From NCBI RefSeq assembly GCF_040115645.1, contig NC_089573.1, forward strand, positions 496,001 to 560,000: DNA of 64,000 nt, given 5' to 3'. Both the position numbers and the translations under genes were made by a program. The notes beneath the pieces are model-generated. The model was not told the DNA's origin, searched no databases, and was given only the letters and a program-made list of their open reading frames with translations. The stretch is from Euwallacea fornicatus. Taxonomy: Eukaryota > Arthropoda > Insecta > Coleoptera > Curculionidae. This document shows, one piece after another, positions 36,701 to 45,252 of the stretch (position 1 is its first letter; every line of letters begins with the position of its first letter).

Positions 36701-39700
36701 TCTTGCTTGGGAATTCTTTGCACCCTAATTGTTATTGGTAAGTTTACGGTTGCTGAGTTTTAAAGGGACATTAATAAGCTTCTCCCAACTTAATTAGCAT
36801 AATTTATCCGCTCCTTGTATTTTTTCCCGGGGGGTCTTAATTGAGCCTTAATTTATACCGATCACTCGAGAGCCATTCTCCAGATAATTAACATCTTAAA
36901 TCGTAATCTGACAAGATAACATTCGACCGAGCCCCTGTTTTTCCGGTCGCCTTTCATTTGAGGGAGATTCTTTGGTACTTTTTCGATTTTCTGGCAGAGT
37001 TTTGCGGGAGTACAAAGCAAGTCTCATTTTAAAACAAAAGGCCGAATGTTTACGAGTTGTTGAAGAATCTCCTTGATCTCAATTTATAAAGCTTTTCTTA
37101 AATAAAATGTCAGATTTACTCGAAATATTTCTAAAAGTTTCTCTTTAAATGCCTTTTTTATTTGCCATTCACGAAGCGTAGGAAATTAAAAACCATCAAA
37201 TTTACATTACTCAAAATGCCCGACATTTAAAGAATGTTGAATTAACTAAACAATGGAACAATGAATTCGTCCGCTACATAATCACGTCATAATTGCCACT
37301 CCATTATCGACTGAAAGCCTTCCTGTTTGAAATCCAATAAAGGACGACGTATAATACCTCGAAATGTCCTAAATAGAAACGACCTATTCGGGTTACATAT
37401 TGCATGCTAAACGTCAGGAAGACAATGCCTCACCTTTACGTTAATACATTCTTGTGCTATTAAAATTTTGCTTTCCAGGTCTATTCATCAAACACAACGA
37501 TACCCCGCTAGTGCGGGCTTCCGGGAGAGAACTAAGCTACTTGTTGCTATTTGGAATTTTGCTCTGCTACCTGAATACTTTTGTCATACTAGCCAAGCCA
37601 TCTGATATAGTTTGCATAATTCAGAGAATAGGAATTTCAGTTGGTTTTGCTATCATTTACGCAGCTTTGCTCACAAAAACGAACAGGATATCCAGGATTT
37701 TCGACTCCGCATCCAAATCTGCCAAGAGGCCTAATTTTATCAGTCCCAAATCTCAGCTTTGCATTGCGTGCATCCTAATTTCTATACAAGTTGTTATCAC
37801 GGTATTTTGGATGGTTTTGGACACACCTGGAACCAAGTCGCATTTCCCCACCAGGAAAACCGTAAGTGTTCTTTGGAAATTTAAATTGCATATGCAAGGC
37901 TTTTCCATTCTAGGTAATCCTCAAATGCAACATGCAGGCAAAGTCGTTCCTTTTCTCTCAACTGTACAATATGTTGCTCATTACGTCCTGCACTGTTTAT
38001 GCAGTTAAAACCAGGAAAATTCCGGAGAACTTTAACGAATCTAAATTCATCGGGTTTACCATGTACACGACCTGTATCATATGGCTAGCTTTTCTCCCCA
38101 TTTATTTCGGAACAGGAGACGCGTATGAAGTAAGTGCTTAATTCGTAATAATCTCTATAGGACATGATAGGATACGTCACATATTTTCTAAAGCCCCAAT
38201 TTGGTTCAGGCCCTTAAGCAAGTCTCGGCAAGTGCTTGAATTTGCACGTAATGTTTGCGAAATTCTATGGACTTTCATTCCAGAAGTTTGGAAAGCCACA
38301 TATACGTAACCAGGTTAGATGTTCAAAACTTAAGCGAGTTAGTGTTGTGATGTGTTTGCCGGGGATAATATTGTTGACCGCCTGCTTCCATTAAAAACCG
38401 TTTTCGTTGATTCAGCTTGAAAAGTTCTGAAATATTTCTGCTCCAGTTGAAACACGAATTAACGAATAACGTACAGGTCAACTTCTAAAAACATTTCCAC
38501 TGGTTTGCATTCATTTGCGTCAATTACGTTGTCTAATTATACAGGAATAATTAAAAATTTAACGAGTACTGCTATCGTTTCGAACCTAGTTTTTCGAGGC
38601 ATTTTCCTTTGTGATGGAAATTGTACTGTCAAAATATTTTTCTCGAACGCAGCTTATTAAAAGTTCGTGCATTCAACTTTTTTCCTTTGAATAAGGATTT
38701 TTAAAAAGTTAAATAGCAAATTTAAGAACTGAAATTCGAAACAATTATCTGCGGAAAAAGTTAGTGCAATAATTTTATTCTTCATTAAAAAGTTAAGCGA
38801 GCCGAACGAAAGCATCTTTGCCGGAATTAGATTGTTGCTTTCAAAATGTAAATTCATAAAAATAATCGTTTTTTCCCTTAAAAGTGGAGCATTTCAAGCT
38901 GAAAAGATTGAGGCAAATATGCAAATAACAAATAAAACTTTCGAAGAACGAGGACTAAAACAAAGTCGAACTCAAAAGCAAAACCGCGGCTCTTAAACAC
39001 GCTTAAACGAATAGGCGAACCCTTAAATTTTATAAATTAAGGTTTTATCCTCTAAAAGGCTGTTTCATTGCTTCCTTCTACATTATTAAATTTCTACACT
39101 TCCTTAATTGGTTTTGCGACTTGCTGTAAATCTCTTTACAGCCTCCTTTAAGGTCCTTTAGTAGCCAGAGTATAATAAAACAGACTATACATGTATAACC
39201 ATCATTAGTGCATCTTCAATAACAAGTTCTCAAGACTTGCAAAGAGAAGCTTAGAACCAGCCACAAGTCAATGTCCAGTCTGAAATATCAATGTTGAAGT
39301 GAAGATTTACTGACTATTTTTAGTTCCAGATTCAAATCATGACTCTCTGCGTGTCAACCAGCATGAATGCCACGGTGGCTTTAGTGTGCTTCTACTCTCC
39401 AAAAGTGTACATAATCGTATTCCACCCAGATAAGAACGTAAGGAAACTAACTATGAATAGTGCTGCGTATAAGAAATACAATGCTCAACCCTCCACGTCC
39501 TATGCGACATCATCTACGTCGATGAAAGGTAAGTGTTAAAATTTAACACTTTAAGGAAGTAGTTCAGTGGCTCTAATTCTGCAATGAAGAGAATAAAGGG
39601 GCAAAGTAAAAGAGAATTAGTTAACTGTCCTCGCAGATATTGATGAAAATTTTTCATGTTGGCGTGCCGTGGCACGTTAAATTTGTTTCACGGTGAATGC

Positions 39701-42642
39701 GCTACGATCTAAAGGTTAATTTAACTAAACGTCAAGACAAATATATAACCATTATCCAAATCGCTACTAACCCGCCTTTATTAAATAAATTATTTCTCTG
39801 ATTGCCCCATTTTCCGCTATCGCACGCTCAGCCTTAAGGATCAAAGTCTATAAAAGAAGAAAATCATTATCCTTATGGCGGGAAAATTGAAATGCGTAGA
39901 GGTGAGAAGAGGGGAAAACAACCCTTCTCAATCAAGCGTTGGGTATTTTTGACACCTAAAGGTTAGCTAGTGCATTATCAATTCCGTTACATTACAGTCT
40001 AAAAGGTACAGCGGATGTCAATAATACAGCAGCGCTGGGACGATTCAACTTTACCAGAATTTTCCCTCTTTTGAGACTCAGATCCAAAGAAATTTAAGTG
40101 TGAAGCCGATAAATTGCTTTAAGAGGGTGGTCTAGCTTGAACGTCTCAAAATAAGCACGTTTTCAAAAAATGTTTTTCCAAAAAATATTCCATGTAATTG
40201 GGCAAACTTTTTTTTAGAAAGGTATGATTGAGAAAAAGATTTTTTTATAATTTAAAAATATATATTTATTTATATATAAAATTACTTTCACATCGATCAA
40301 AAAGATATTAGCTCTGCTGGCACGGGTAATTCCGGTCCCCTTAGGTATCCGAACATCGAAAGAGATTTTAAATCTCGTCGTATAATAAAATTGTAAATAA
40401 AGTCGCCATCCTTAGTGCCAAAATTTTTAAATTCCTCTGTAAATTAACAAAACAGCGGCGTTGCTTACAGAAGTCAAAGAAAGGACACGTTTCCTTACGC
40501 TATACACTGGTGGCCAAAAGTAAATTGACAAATACATTTTTTTTAATTTACTAAGTAAGAGAAACAATAATCTTATCCTTTTTTTTAATGATATAATTAT
40601 TCGCTCTAGATAAATAATGTTCGTAACTTAAACAAATGTTTTACAAAAAAATATATGTAAAATTAAAATATAAATTATTATGTGGACAAAAATAAATTGA
40701 CAATTCTTTTAAATAACAAAAAAAACAAACCAAAAAATAAATACACTCTGTTAGGATCAAAATTTTAACATGATTGAGGTATTCTGCGTAAATATGCTGA
40801 GTATTGTGTTAAATTTTGAAGTCGATACGTTCAGCCCTTCGTGACTAACCACCTGCGCCACGTGTAGAAATGCCGTTTTGCGAAAAACTAGTTCAAAATT
40901 TTCAAATAAAAAACTCGTAAAAAATTACTTTCACAACTAACCGGCAATGCCGGGACCATACGTGAGTTCCTCCTCTGCATCGAAAAAATCATCTTCAGCT
41001 GCTCTGACCTCATTTTGACGATGCGAGTCCTTTCGAGGCATCGGAGCTACGCTGGTCAGCTCGGTGAACGCAATTGTGGCGGTACTCACGAACGAAACGT
41101 AAAATTTCTGAACCAAGTACCCCCCCCCCACATGAAAAAAAAAAATTTCCTTCATGTTCGTTCAAAACAAAACCAAAATTTGCAAGCAAATTTGCTTCAG
41201 AAATGTTATTTTATTAATAGGTGCATTAAGCCAAATCTTGGACACGCTGCGTAATCCTTTCTGTACCATCACCAATCGGTTATAATTTGTAATGTTACTA
41301 CCTACATAATCTAGGCAAATACACGCAAGATAGTCCAGGATACGCTCTTTCCGACAATATTTTGATCTGCATTGTCCTGCTATAAAAGGGCCAAGGGTCA
41401 AAGTTGACTTAACTAAATTTGAATTGACGTAAATTGACTTGGTCGGTTCCAAACTAGCCTCGCCTGAGGTCCTAAAAATTGCAAATTTCCAGGCACCCCA
41501 TGTGAGACAATCCCAATGGAACGTGTGGTGGCGGCTACCCCCTCTCGAAGCTCATGTGCAGGCGTTCAAACTGAGCCTTTAGAATCCGCTGAACCGTCAG
41601 ATGCCATGTCGCTTCTCTGAGAATCACAGAGTAAGTTTTTTCCAGCAAAAGTGTTAAACAATAAAACTCCTCGAGCCGGCAGGAAACAATTTTTCCTTGA
41701 TCTCGTCGTTTCTTCCTTTCCAATCGTAAATTTTTATTGCAGAAAAACTAATGATTGGAAAGGGAATAAATCTACGCGCAATAACCCTTTGATTTTATTA
41801 GTATTTCTCCTTTTGCGATCTGTGCTGTATACGTATTCGAATAATTTTCCGACCAATTACGTTAAAATACGCTTAAGGAAGGTAATGGGAAACGACATAA
41901 CTTGGAATTTAGCAGAGCTGATTTTGGATCCCTCAGGGTTACGTCTTTTGTAATTCAAAGATTTAAATTCTTCCATTTTTTTTTCCATTAATTTCTGCTT
42001 AACAAGCTCCTTTGAAATATTTCTATTTTCGTAGCTTTAAATCATTTATTCCGCATTTCTAGTGTTCCAAAACGATTTTTAATCGTCCAATAGCATATTA
42101 CATCGTTTTTACCATGGCGAGCATTACGTGACAAATACAATTGTATGTACATACCGATTCGCAATTTAAATGGCCCTTTTTGAGTTCGTTCGTCACTGCT
42201 GCTAAAGCGGCTCTGAACCCTTATTAAAGTTGCATAAATTCGCAGTCAGGTAGGAATATTGTTTCGCGTTCAATCAAATGATGACAAAGTTCAAGACATC
42301 CCTGAATCCGTAAGGAACACGAAGCTTAATTAACTCCGGTAACTAGGAACGGTATGTAACACCATTAATAATCTGGGAAACAAAACACAGGTCCGAGGTC
42401 GTCTTTACTCTTCTAATCTATTCAATGGCAAAAGTTGTTTCGTAGCTAGGAATAAGCAGTCAAGAGAGAATGCGACGCAAATTTCATGTATAAAATATAT
42501 AAAAGAATTCACTTTTATTGCAGAAAATGGCGCCAGCCATAAACCCAAGAAAAAGATAACCATAGTAACTAATGAAGATCCCTCTCCACCTGTCGGTGAC
42601 TCAAACTCAACGACACAAACGACTCAAACGACTCAAACCTAA
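3790..42642 (+). CDS. mGluR: Metabotropic glutamate receptor (class C GPCR), complete
   Basis: Glutamate-gated G-protein-coupled receptor of the neuronal membrane, apparent ortholog of the single Drosophila mGluR (DmGluRA). Coding exons: 3790-4634, 14786-15112, 20454-20632, 27477-27583, 29902-30030, 36521-36737, 37479-37861, 37914-38129, 39330-39528, 42524-42642. All junctions are GT-AG, phases agree throughout, and the sum is 2721 nt = 906 residues. Signal peptide 1-17 (MLLAFLIVPLIPFLF). Venus-flytrap glutamate-binding domain about 30-485, with GLFPVHERGE, RGVQRLEAML, GGSYSSVSLQ, SPASTAKALSD, EGSYGEYG and VASDGWG. Cysteine-rich NCD3G region about 505-570 (DTCCWICDKC, DEFTCKDCG). Seven membrane segments about 580-830: TM1 in exon 6, TM2-4 in exon 7, TM5-6 in exon 8, TM7 in exon 9, ending PKVYIIVFHPDKNVRK. 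The cytoplasmic tail is short, lysine-rich and ends in threonine/glutamine repeats. Drosophila mGluR is slightly longer (about 976 residues from memory). Identification is very secure; exact ends of the extracellular exons are secure by phase. Confidence 0.96.
5860..6450. repeat. Diverged ~190-bp repeat units
   Basis: Two or three units recur about 190 bp apart. actcgattttttcctataag with ccccgtatatta at about 6064 is followed by actcgattttttgttaataa with gaccctgtatttta at about 6249. gagatatttcaggatatatggag near 6175 resembles ttcaaatattcgaggatttatggag near 6352. They resemble pieces of 1981-3475 and 8156-9150. Confidence 0.5.
7140..7870. repeat. Possible MITE with cagggt ends
   Basis: Left text atacagggtgtctc at 7145 and right text gggaaaccctgtacac near 7857-7872 are inverted versions of a CAGGGTK-type terminus common in insect mariner MITEs. 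The interior is AT-rich and non-coding. The match between the ends is short, so the boundaries are tentative. Confidence 0.35.
8156..9150. repeat. Diverged dispersed repeat, block B
   Basis: Partner of block A (1981-3475). Collinear matches include cagtttaaatgcacataag / cagtttatatgcaaataaa, gtttgtttgaaaa, tgtctccgcga, gagtaattgtc, gaacacgtatttac and gagaaatccaaaaactt. It is about 0.5 kb shorter than block A, mainly through absence of the region around the mariner fossil. Confidence 0.6.
10290..10461 (-). pseudogene. Tc1-type transposase C-terminal fossil
   Basis: The minus strand reads LEQWENVL..LI.N followed by LPRHMVDVMKARGANARHY. This is the shape of Tc1-family transposase ends (W..IP...I..L..S.PRR...VI.ARGG.T.Y). 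There is no catalytic core nearby and no terminal repeats, so only a remnant of the 3' end of the gene is left. Confidence 0.55.
10733..11367 (-). mobile_element. Solo LTR with 4-bp target duplication
   Basis: 635 bp bounded by TGTTGC and CCCTACA, i.e. TG...CA ends, and flanked on both sides by ctta (10729-10732 and 11368-11371). It is markedly more GC-rich than its surroundings. Read on the minus strand it begins TGTAGGG, and an AATAAA lies at 10836-10831 about 100 bp before the end, fitting U3-R-U5 order. No polymerase or gag sequence accompanies it, so it is most simply a solo LTR left by recombination of a Gypsy or BEL/Pao type element. The class is not assignable from the LTR. Confidence 0.65.
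12370..13120 (-). pseudogene. Mariner (DD34D type) transposase fossil
   Basis: The minus strand reads MDEAWVPYFTLDTKE.SKQW near 13020, matching the DE.W...YTPE.K.QSKQW block with the first catalytic aspartate region. It then reads HNAPDHI.VLAMAKI and, near 12610-12660, FPHPPCPPDLAPSDYF, the third catalytic block (PHPPYSPDLAPSDYHLF in typical mariners). Frameshifts separate the blocks and the second aspartate block is altered (RHNAPDH rather than QDNAPAH). It cannot be functional. It belongs to a different mariner lineage from the intact element at 30940-33161. Confidence 0.8.
15113..20453 (+). other. mGluR: mGluR intron 2 (5.3 kb)
   Basis: GT-AG intron within lobe 2 of the ligand-binding domain. 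It contains the long-inverted-repeat mariner fossil (about 16120-17440) and a short alternating CA/CG run near 18322-18342. Other open frames (for example 15573-15785, 19313-19591) show no recognisable protein features. I see nothing else in 15120-16100 and 17450-20450. Confidence 0.85.
16120..17440 (+). mobile_element. Decayed mariner-like element with long inverted repeats
   Basis: Left text caaattcaaaactttggatt (about 16234) is the inverse of tccaaagttttgaaattgtg (about 17325). Similarity continues outward (ttcagccaatttc versus the inverse of gaaaaattggctgaaata) and inward (a ggaagggggag-type block). This gives degenerate inverted repeats of about 250-300 bp. Between them the plus strand reads RWIGRR followed by WPPRSPDLMPLNF near 16788-16860, a mariner third catalytic block whose final D has become N. 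The architecture resembles that of the intact element at 30940-33161, in decayed form. Confidence 0.6.
21370..22090 (-). pseudogene. Mariner transposase fossil
   Basis: The minus strand reads CFVWGRDGKGPIHYELLPSG near 21870-21930 (typical CIWWD.KG..YYELLP). It then reads NHAEPHSVLKS, a decayed second catalytic block (HDNARPH), and finally PPYSPHVAPSDYHLF near 21640-21690. There the SPD aspartate is now histidine, while the following PSD is kept. The C-terminal region continues to about 21400. Stops and frameshifts interrupt it, so it is inactive. It lies just before the piggyBac left end. Confidence 0.8.
22580..22979 (-). pseudogene. Internally deleted piggyBac-like transposase
   Basis: On the minus strand an ATG at 22979 begins MFEKEDIYVSSDSDSEE, the acidic N-terminus usual in piggyBac transposases. 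After a stop it continues with IIWNKIEAKFISGTRP, the conserved WNKI start of the N-terminal domain. It then jumps directly to the C-terminal cysteine-rich finger: NMCHGCRKYVCGRC with further paired cysteines, ending at a stop at 22580. The roughly 400-residue DDD catalytic core is absent, and one stop plus one frameshift are present. It can be, at best, a substrate moved by another copy's transposase. Confidence 0.8.
23387..25725 (+). repeat. 56-bp polypurine tandem satellite, ~41 copies
   Basis: About 2.34 kb of tandem units of 55-57 bp. A unit runs gacacaaaaaagaaggaaaa, then aaatattaaagaggc, then aaaataagaaaagagagaaa. The plus strand is almost purely A and G, apart from tatta, two cytosines in gacaca and one in ggc/agc. 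Variant monomers (ttataagaagc; agaaaaaaaaagaaaag; agaaaaaagagaaaag) recur in fixed order. The block 24374-24691 recurs unchanged at 24880-25197, giving a higher-order period of 506 bp (nine monomers). All apparent minus-strand phenylalanine/leucine-rich reading frames here are by-products of the repeat. Confidence 0.95.
27584..29901 (+). other. mGluR: mGluR intron 4 (2.3 kb)
   Basis: GT-AG intron between short exons 4 and 5. The only oddity is a GC-richer patch at about 28680-28990 bounded by direct taatatcacg text (28685 and 28972), possibly a small insertion with its target duplication. Otherwise nothing recognised. Confidence 0.75.
30300..30665. repeat. MITE-like stretch with TAATGA palindromes
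   Basis: The left part contains gttaatgatcctcattaatg and the right part cattaatgacctcggtcatt, near-palindromes that are also roughly inverted with respect to each other. The interior is GC-richer than the intron around it and has no coding motif. It is a plausible non-autonomous DNA element, with boundaries uncertain. Confidence 0.3.
30940..31392 (+). repeat. Left terminal inverted repeat, 453 bp
   Basis: Inverse of 32709-33161. In every stretch I compared (both ends, the middle, the inner boundary) I found no mismatch, and the two arms give the same 62-codon open frame on opposite strands (30969-31157 and 32944-33132). That frame is a by-product of the repeat, not a gene. Most mariners have repeats of 20-40 bp, so 453 bp is long. 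Confidence 0.92.
31474..32585 (-). CDS. Mariner-like DD41D transposase with a 59-nt intron
   Basis: Predicted exons 32585-32283 and 32223-31474 encode 101 + 249 = 350 residues, the usual size of the family. N-terminal paired helix-turn-helix region about 8-115 with a GRP-type linker (GQGRPTVD). Catalytic domain: WSDEASF (first D), YYQQDGAPAHF (second D), WPPRSPDLNPLDYFFWG (third D in PLD). There are 41 residues between the second and third aspartates, hence DD41D. The intron (32282-32224) starts GTAAAT and ends TTTTTAG. Removing it joins IPKSI to IGRMTRMQGLHPFHYKRVQ, which restores the family's spacing in the second helix-turn-helix; read through, the frame stops at 32220. The enzyme would cut and paste the element at TA sites. 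An alternative is two frames broken by decay, but the exact phase and spacing favour an intron. Confidence 0.8.
32709..33161 (-). repeat. Right terminal inverted repeat, 453 bp
   Basis: Partner of 30940-31392. The transposase start codon (32585) lies 124 bp inside this arm, so the arm presumably carries the transposase promoter. Confidence 0.92.
34824..35057 (-). pseudogene. Mariner-like transposase C-terminal fossil
   Basis: The minus strand reads WAARFSSFNPLDFSF, an internal stop, then GNIKEQAYIASINVRKELR. This matches the third catalytic block and tail of WPPRSPDLNPLDFFLWG-type transposases with several substitutions. The frame then stays open to a stop at 34824. It is a dead copy related in type to the intact element 1.7 kb upstream. 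Confidence 0.65.
36738..37478 (+). other. mGluR: mGluR intron 6 (741 bp)
   Basis: GT-AG phase-1 intron splitting the end of TM1 from the first intracellular loop. Nothing else recognised in it. The next intron (37862-37913, 52 bp) is minimal. If that one is kept, the frame shifts and ends at 38008 within the TM5 region, giving a truncated receptor. Confidence 0.85.
38130..39329 (+). other. mGluR: mGluR intron 8 (1.2 kb)
   Basis: GT-AG intron between TM6 and TM7. A second ag at 39323 lies six bases upstream of the chosen acceptor (39329). The downstream one gives YE-IQIMTLC, matching the YEVQTTTLC type found in insect mGluRs. No other content seen. Confidence 0.8.
40505..40770. repeat. Possible Tc1-like MITE remnant
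   Basis: tacactggtggccaaaagta followed by aattgaca near 40504 resembles the CAGTGGCGGCCAAAAGT terminus of Tc1-type elements. A second, partial direct version (tatgtggacaaaaataaatt then gaca) occurs near 40679. The interior is extremely AT-rich and non-coding. Boundaries are uncertain. Confidence 0.3.
40937..41155 (-). other. Coding-like island of unknown origin
   Basis: The minus strand contains a compositionally protein-like run, TSVAPMPRKDSHRQNEVRAA then EDDFFDAEEELTYGPGIAG. It ends directly at a good splice-donor sequence (CCG/GTTAGT at about 40943). It is far less AT-rich than its surroundings. No methionine-initiated complete gene is apparent, and I do not recognise the family. It could be an exon of a nested antisense gene, a captured gene fragment or a processed-gene remnant. 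Confidence 0.3.
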
Positions 42643-42923
42643 AAGAAAAAAAAACAAATGCTCAAACATACAAGTAAAACATTAAAATTTGCCAAAATAT
42701 TCACTCAGGAACGTGTAATGTGAATCATTGCTAAACACTAGCGTTCGTAATAGTTGCTCAGATTTTAGCAAACCAGCATCATTAGAGCCTTGACTTTATC
42801 ATTTAATACCTATTATCGAAATCCATAGGTATTTACGTTAGTTTGCTGTAAATAGATTTAGCTAACTTTAGTCTTACATACCTAAATGATCGTTACGCTT
42901 AATTGTATATATAACACCTGTAT

Positions 42924-42929
42924 AATAAA
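42924..42929 (+). terminator. mGluR: Polyadenylation signal AATAAA, mGluR (proximal)
   Basis: First AATAAA after the stop codon, about 280 bases downstream. Further copies at 43905, 44514 and 44779 could give longer 3' UTRs; sequence alone does not show which is used. Confidence 0.45.
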
Positions 42930-44778
42930 TTGCCATGTAAATTAGTGCAAACCATATTTTAACACACAAATTAAAACTAGAATTCTAAATGTACGCATGA
43001 TTGTCTCGAGAATAGTTATATCACATTTAACGACTGTCCATTTATGTGATATTCTTGAATATTCCATTTTTGTTCACACCTTGTATATACTAGAATAGAG
43101 GCGTTTATTAATGTAAAATATGTACCTAATACTGAAATTGTCTACTCATGCGCAATTAAAAAGGGATTCTAATACACTTGTTAGATGCTACCTATGTAAA
43201 AGTTAGACAGGGTGTCTGTCTTTAGAACTCAAGCACGGGGATCCCAACATGCAAAACGGAAGAACATGTTTTTGCTTTATCGACGCCATATGGGAATTGT
43301 GTTATCTAGACTATAATCGGATAACTGGACAATGCCCGCTTCTGCATAATCATCTTCTAAGAAGCGATTTGCAAATATTAACGCAGTATTAGCTTGACAC
43401 GAAAGGAATTGCTAAATAAGGAAATTTACAAATTAACTACCCAAAATGATACAAACCTTTTGTGTGGCTCTAATTTCTCTCGATAGCAGATTTCGAAAAG
43501 CGTTTATTTTTTTATAAATGAGAAACTACCTTTATCTCAACTATGTAACTTATAGCGGCAACTTTCTAAAATTCTACCGAACTATCTAAGAAAATACTAT
43601 GGCGCCCATAAAGAAAAAAACCTTTCTTTACAACATTTGTCTCTTATATGCGGAGAAAAATAGAAAAATTTGACAACATATTTAGATTCTCCACTAAAAA
43701 GTGTTTCAACAATATTCTAGTTTAATTTTTCTGCAATGAAAACGTAAAAAAAAAAACAAAAATCGAAACATTCGAATTTTTTCGGATCTCTGGAAGTAAT
43801 ATGATTATCTAAAATATTAAAACAGATTCCAAATGAGCATTAAATTGCCGAATTTTACCCTAATTGACCTACCTCGAAAGTCGGACACTATATACCTATT
43901 CTTCAATAAAAGAGACTGGAACTGAGTTTAGAGAAACAAGTAAGTAATATAGCAGAGAGCATTTCAAATGTTGATTATTCACCCTCCCGTATTTATTATA
44001 TAAATATTTAAGTATAATAGAGAAAAATGATTAATATAAATGTCACTTAAGATTAATGTAAATTAAGCGTAATTTAACATAGAGCGATCCCAGAGAAGGA
44101 ATTATGCAAAAGCTTTCTTTTTGTTATTATGGAATAAGTGTTAACTGATATCCGCAAAAGAATCAAAGATTAATGTTAATTTCAGTATCCACTTTTCCTC
44201 TGCCGGTTTAAGGCCTAAATTATTGTAACTCCGTCAAGTTTAACAGAAACCTGTCAACATAAACTCCACTGCAAAAGTACCAGAGACTCAGACATTTGGT
44301 CCTATAAATATAATGTCTCTCCTAAAAACATATCATAGAGGTATCATCTTGTACTGGTGACAAAATCTCTTTTCTCTTTTTATTGAGGTGTAAAGAGAAT
44401 TTCATTCGTCCAGCTATTTCTACGAATGTTAAAATGGATCAATGAACTCCTGCACCAAAATGCCGATAATAATGTATGTAACGTCTCATTCATTATTTGA
44501 ACTAATAGTCACCAATAAACATTCTATGTTAGACTATGAAGTATTTAAACGAATTAATTGTTTTGTAGACTAGTCAATTAAAACATTAGAAATATTTAAT
44601 AAATCCTTAAATAGGAAAGTATAAAACGGTAAACGAAGTTAAGTTTAATTTTAAAATGTTTTAAGATTATTAAAGAAGTCTTAAGGTAGATAATTAAAGT
44701 GTGTTGCCCAATTTATAACTCTTGTTTAATCTTTCGTTCTTCGGTGATACTTATAACATGTACCCTAGTGATCATTCT

Positions 44779-44784
44779 AATAAA
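44779..44784 (+). terminator. mGluR: Polyadenylation signal AATAAA, mGluR (distal)
   Basis: Last plus-strand AATAAA before the SZT2 3' end. Use of it would give a 3' UTR of about 2.2 kb. Confidence 0.35.
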
Positions 44785-45101
44785 CGTTACTAGAAAACGT
44801 ATATTCGGATTTTATTTCTATTCCGGAATAATCATTCCACTTGAAAATAACCTTCCACAACGATGACGAATTTTGTTGGATTTGGTTTGCTTAAAGGTAG
44901 GGATTTTAAAACAAAAACCACAAATAAAAACCAAAATCTTTATTAAATTCCTCCATTTGCTTCCATGGCACGTAAAAAAAAAACTACACGTTACTCATTT
45001 ACACACCTTGCCAGGCACATGTTTCTACATTTATCACAGTAATCTGAGCCGTCACATTTACACTTACTTGCATGCTCGTAAATTGCCTGATGTTGCACTT
45101 A

Positions 45102-45107
45102 TTTATT
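45102..45107 (-). terminator. SZT2: Polyadenylation signal AATAAA, SZT2
   Basis: On the minus strand AATAAA lies about 150 bases after the SZT2 stop codon (45255-45253). A plus-strand run of overlapping AATAAA copies (45119-45136) lies just beyond it. Confidence 0.5.
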
Positions 45108-45252
45108 GTAACATAAGAAAAATAAAATAAAATAAACATAACATATAAAAATATCTACTGCTCCTTAGAGTAGTCTTTAATGAGGTACTGGTTTCCTTAA
45201 AGTCCTTGAACCTAATTAAAAATTAAAAAACAATATGAGCATTTTGGAATGA

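Larger units (their letters stand above)
39529..42523 (+). other. mGluR: mGluR intron 9 (3.0 kb)
   Basis: GT-AG phase-1 intron before the short last coding exon. It contains a Tc1-type terminal-repeat-like stretch (40505-40770) and a coding-like island on the minus strand (40937-41155). Apart from an open minus-strand frame at 41162-41452 with no motif I recognise, nothing else stands out. Confidence 0.8.
42643..45252. other. Tail-to-tail gap: 3' UTRs of mGluR and SZT2
   Basis: No protein-coding sequence is recognised over 2.6 kb; it is very AT-rich. It contains several plus-strand AATAAA signals for mGluR and one minus-strand signal for SZT2, so most of it may be mGluR 3' UTR. A mariner-like end text, acagggtgtctgtc, occurs near 43208. 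Confidence 0.7.

Noticed and set aside
37454..38008. 184-codon open frame reading through the 52-bp intron 7 as a single exon
   Set aside because: Conserved TM5 sequence is only recovered by splicing 37862-37913. Read-through shifts the frame and truncates the receptor.
41535..41953. Open frames on both strands near the end of mGluR intron 9
   Set aside because: No family recognised, no supporting splice pattern, and overlapping frames on both strands suggest chance.
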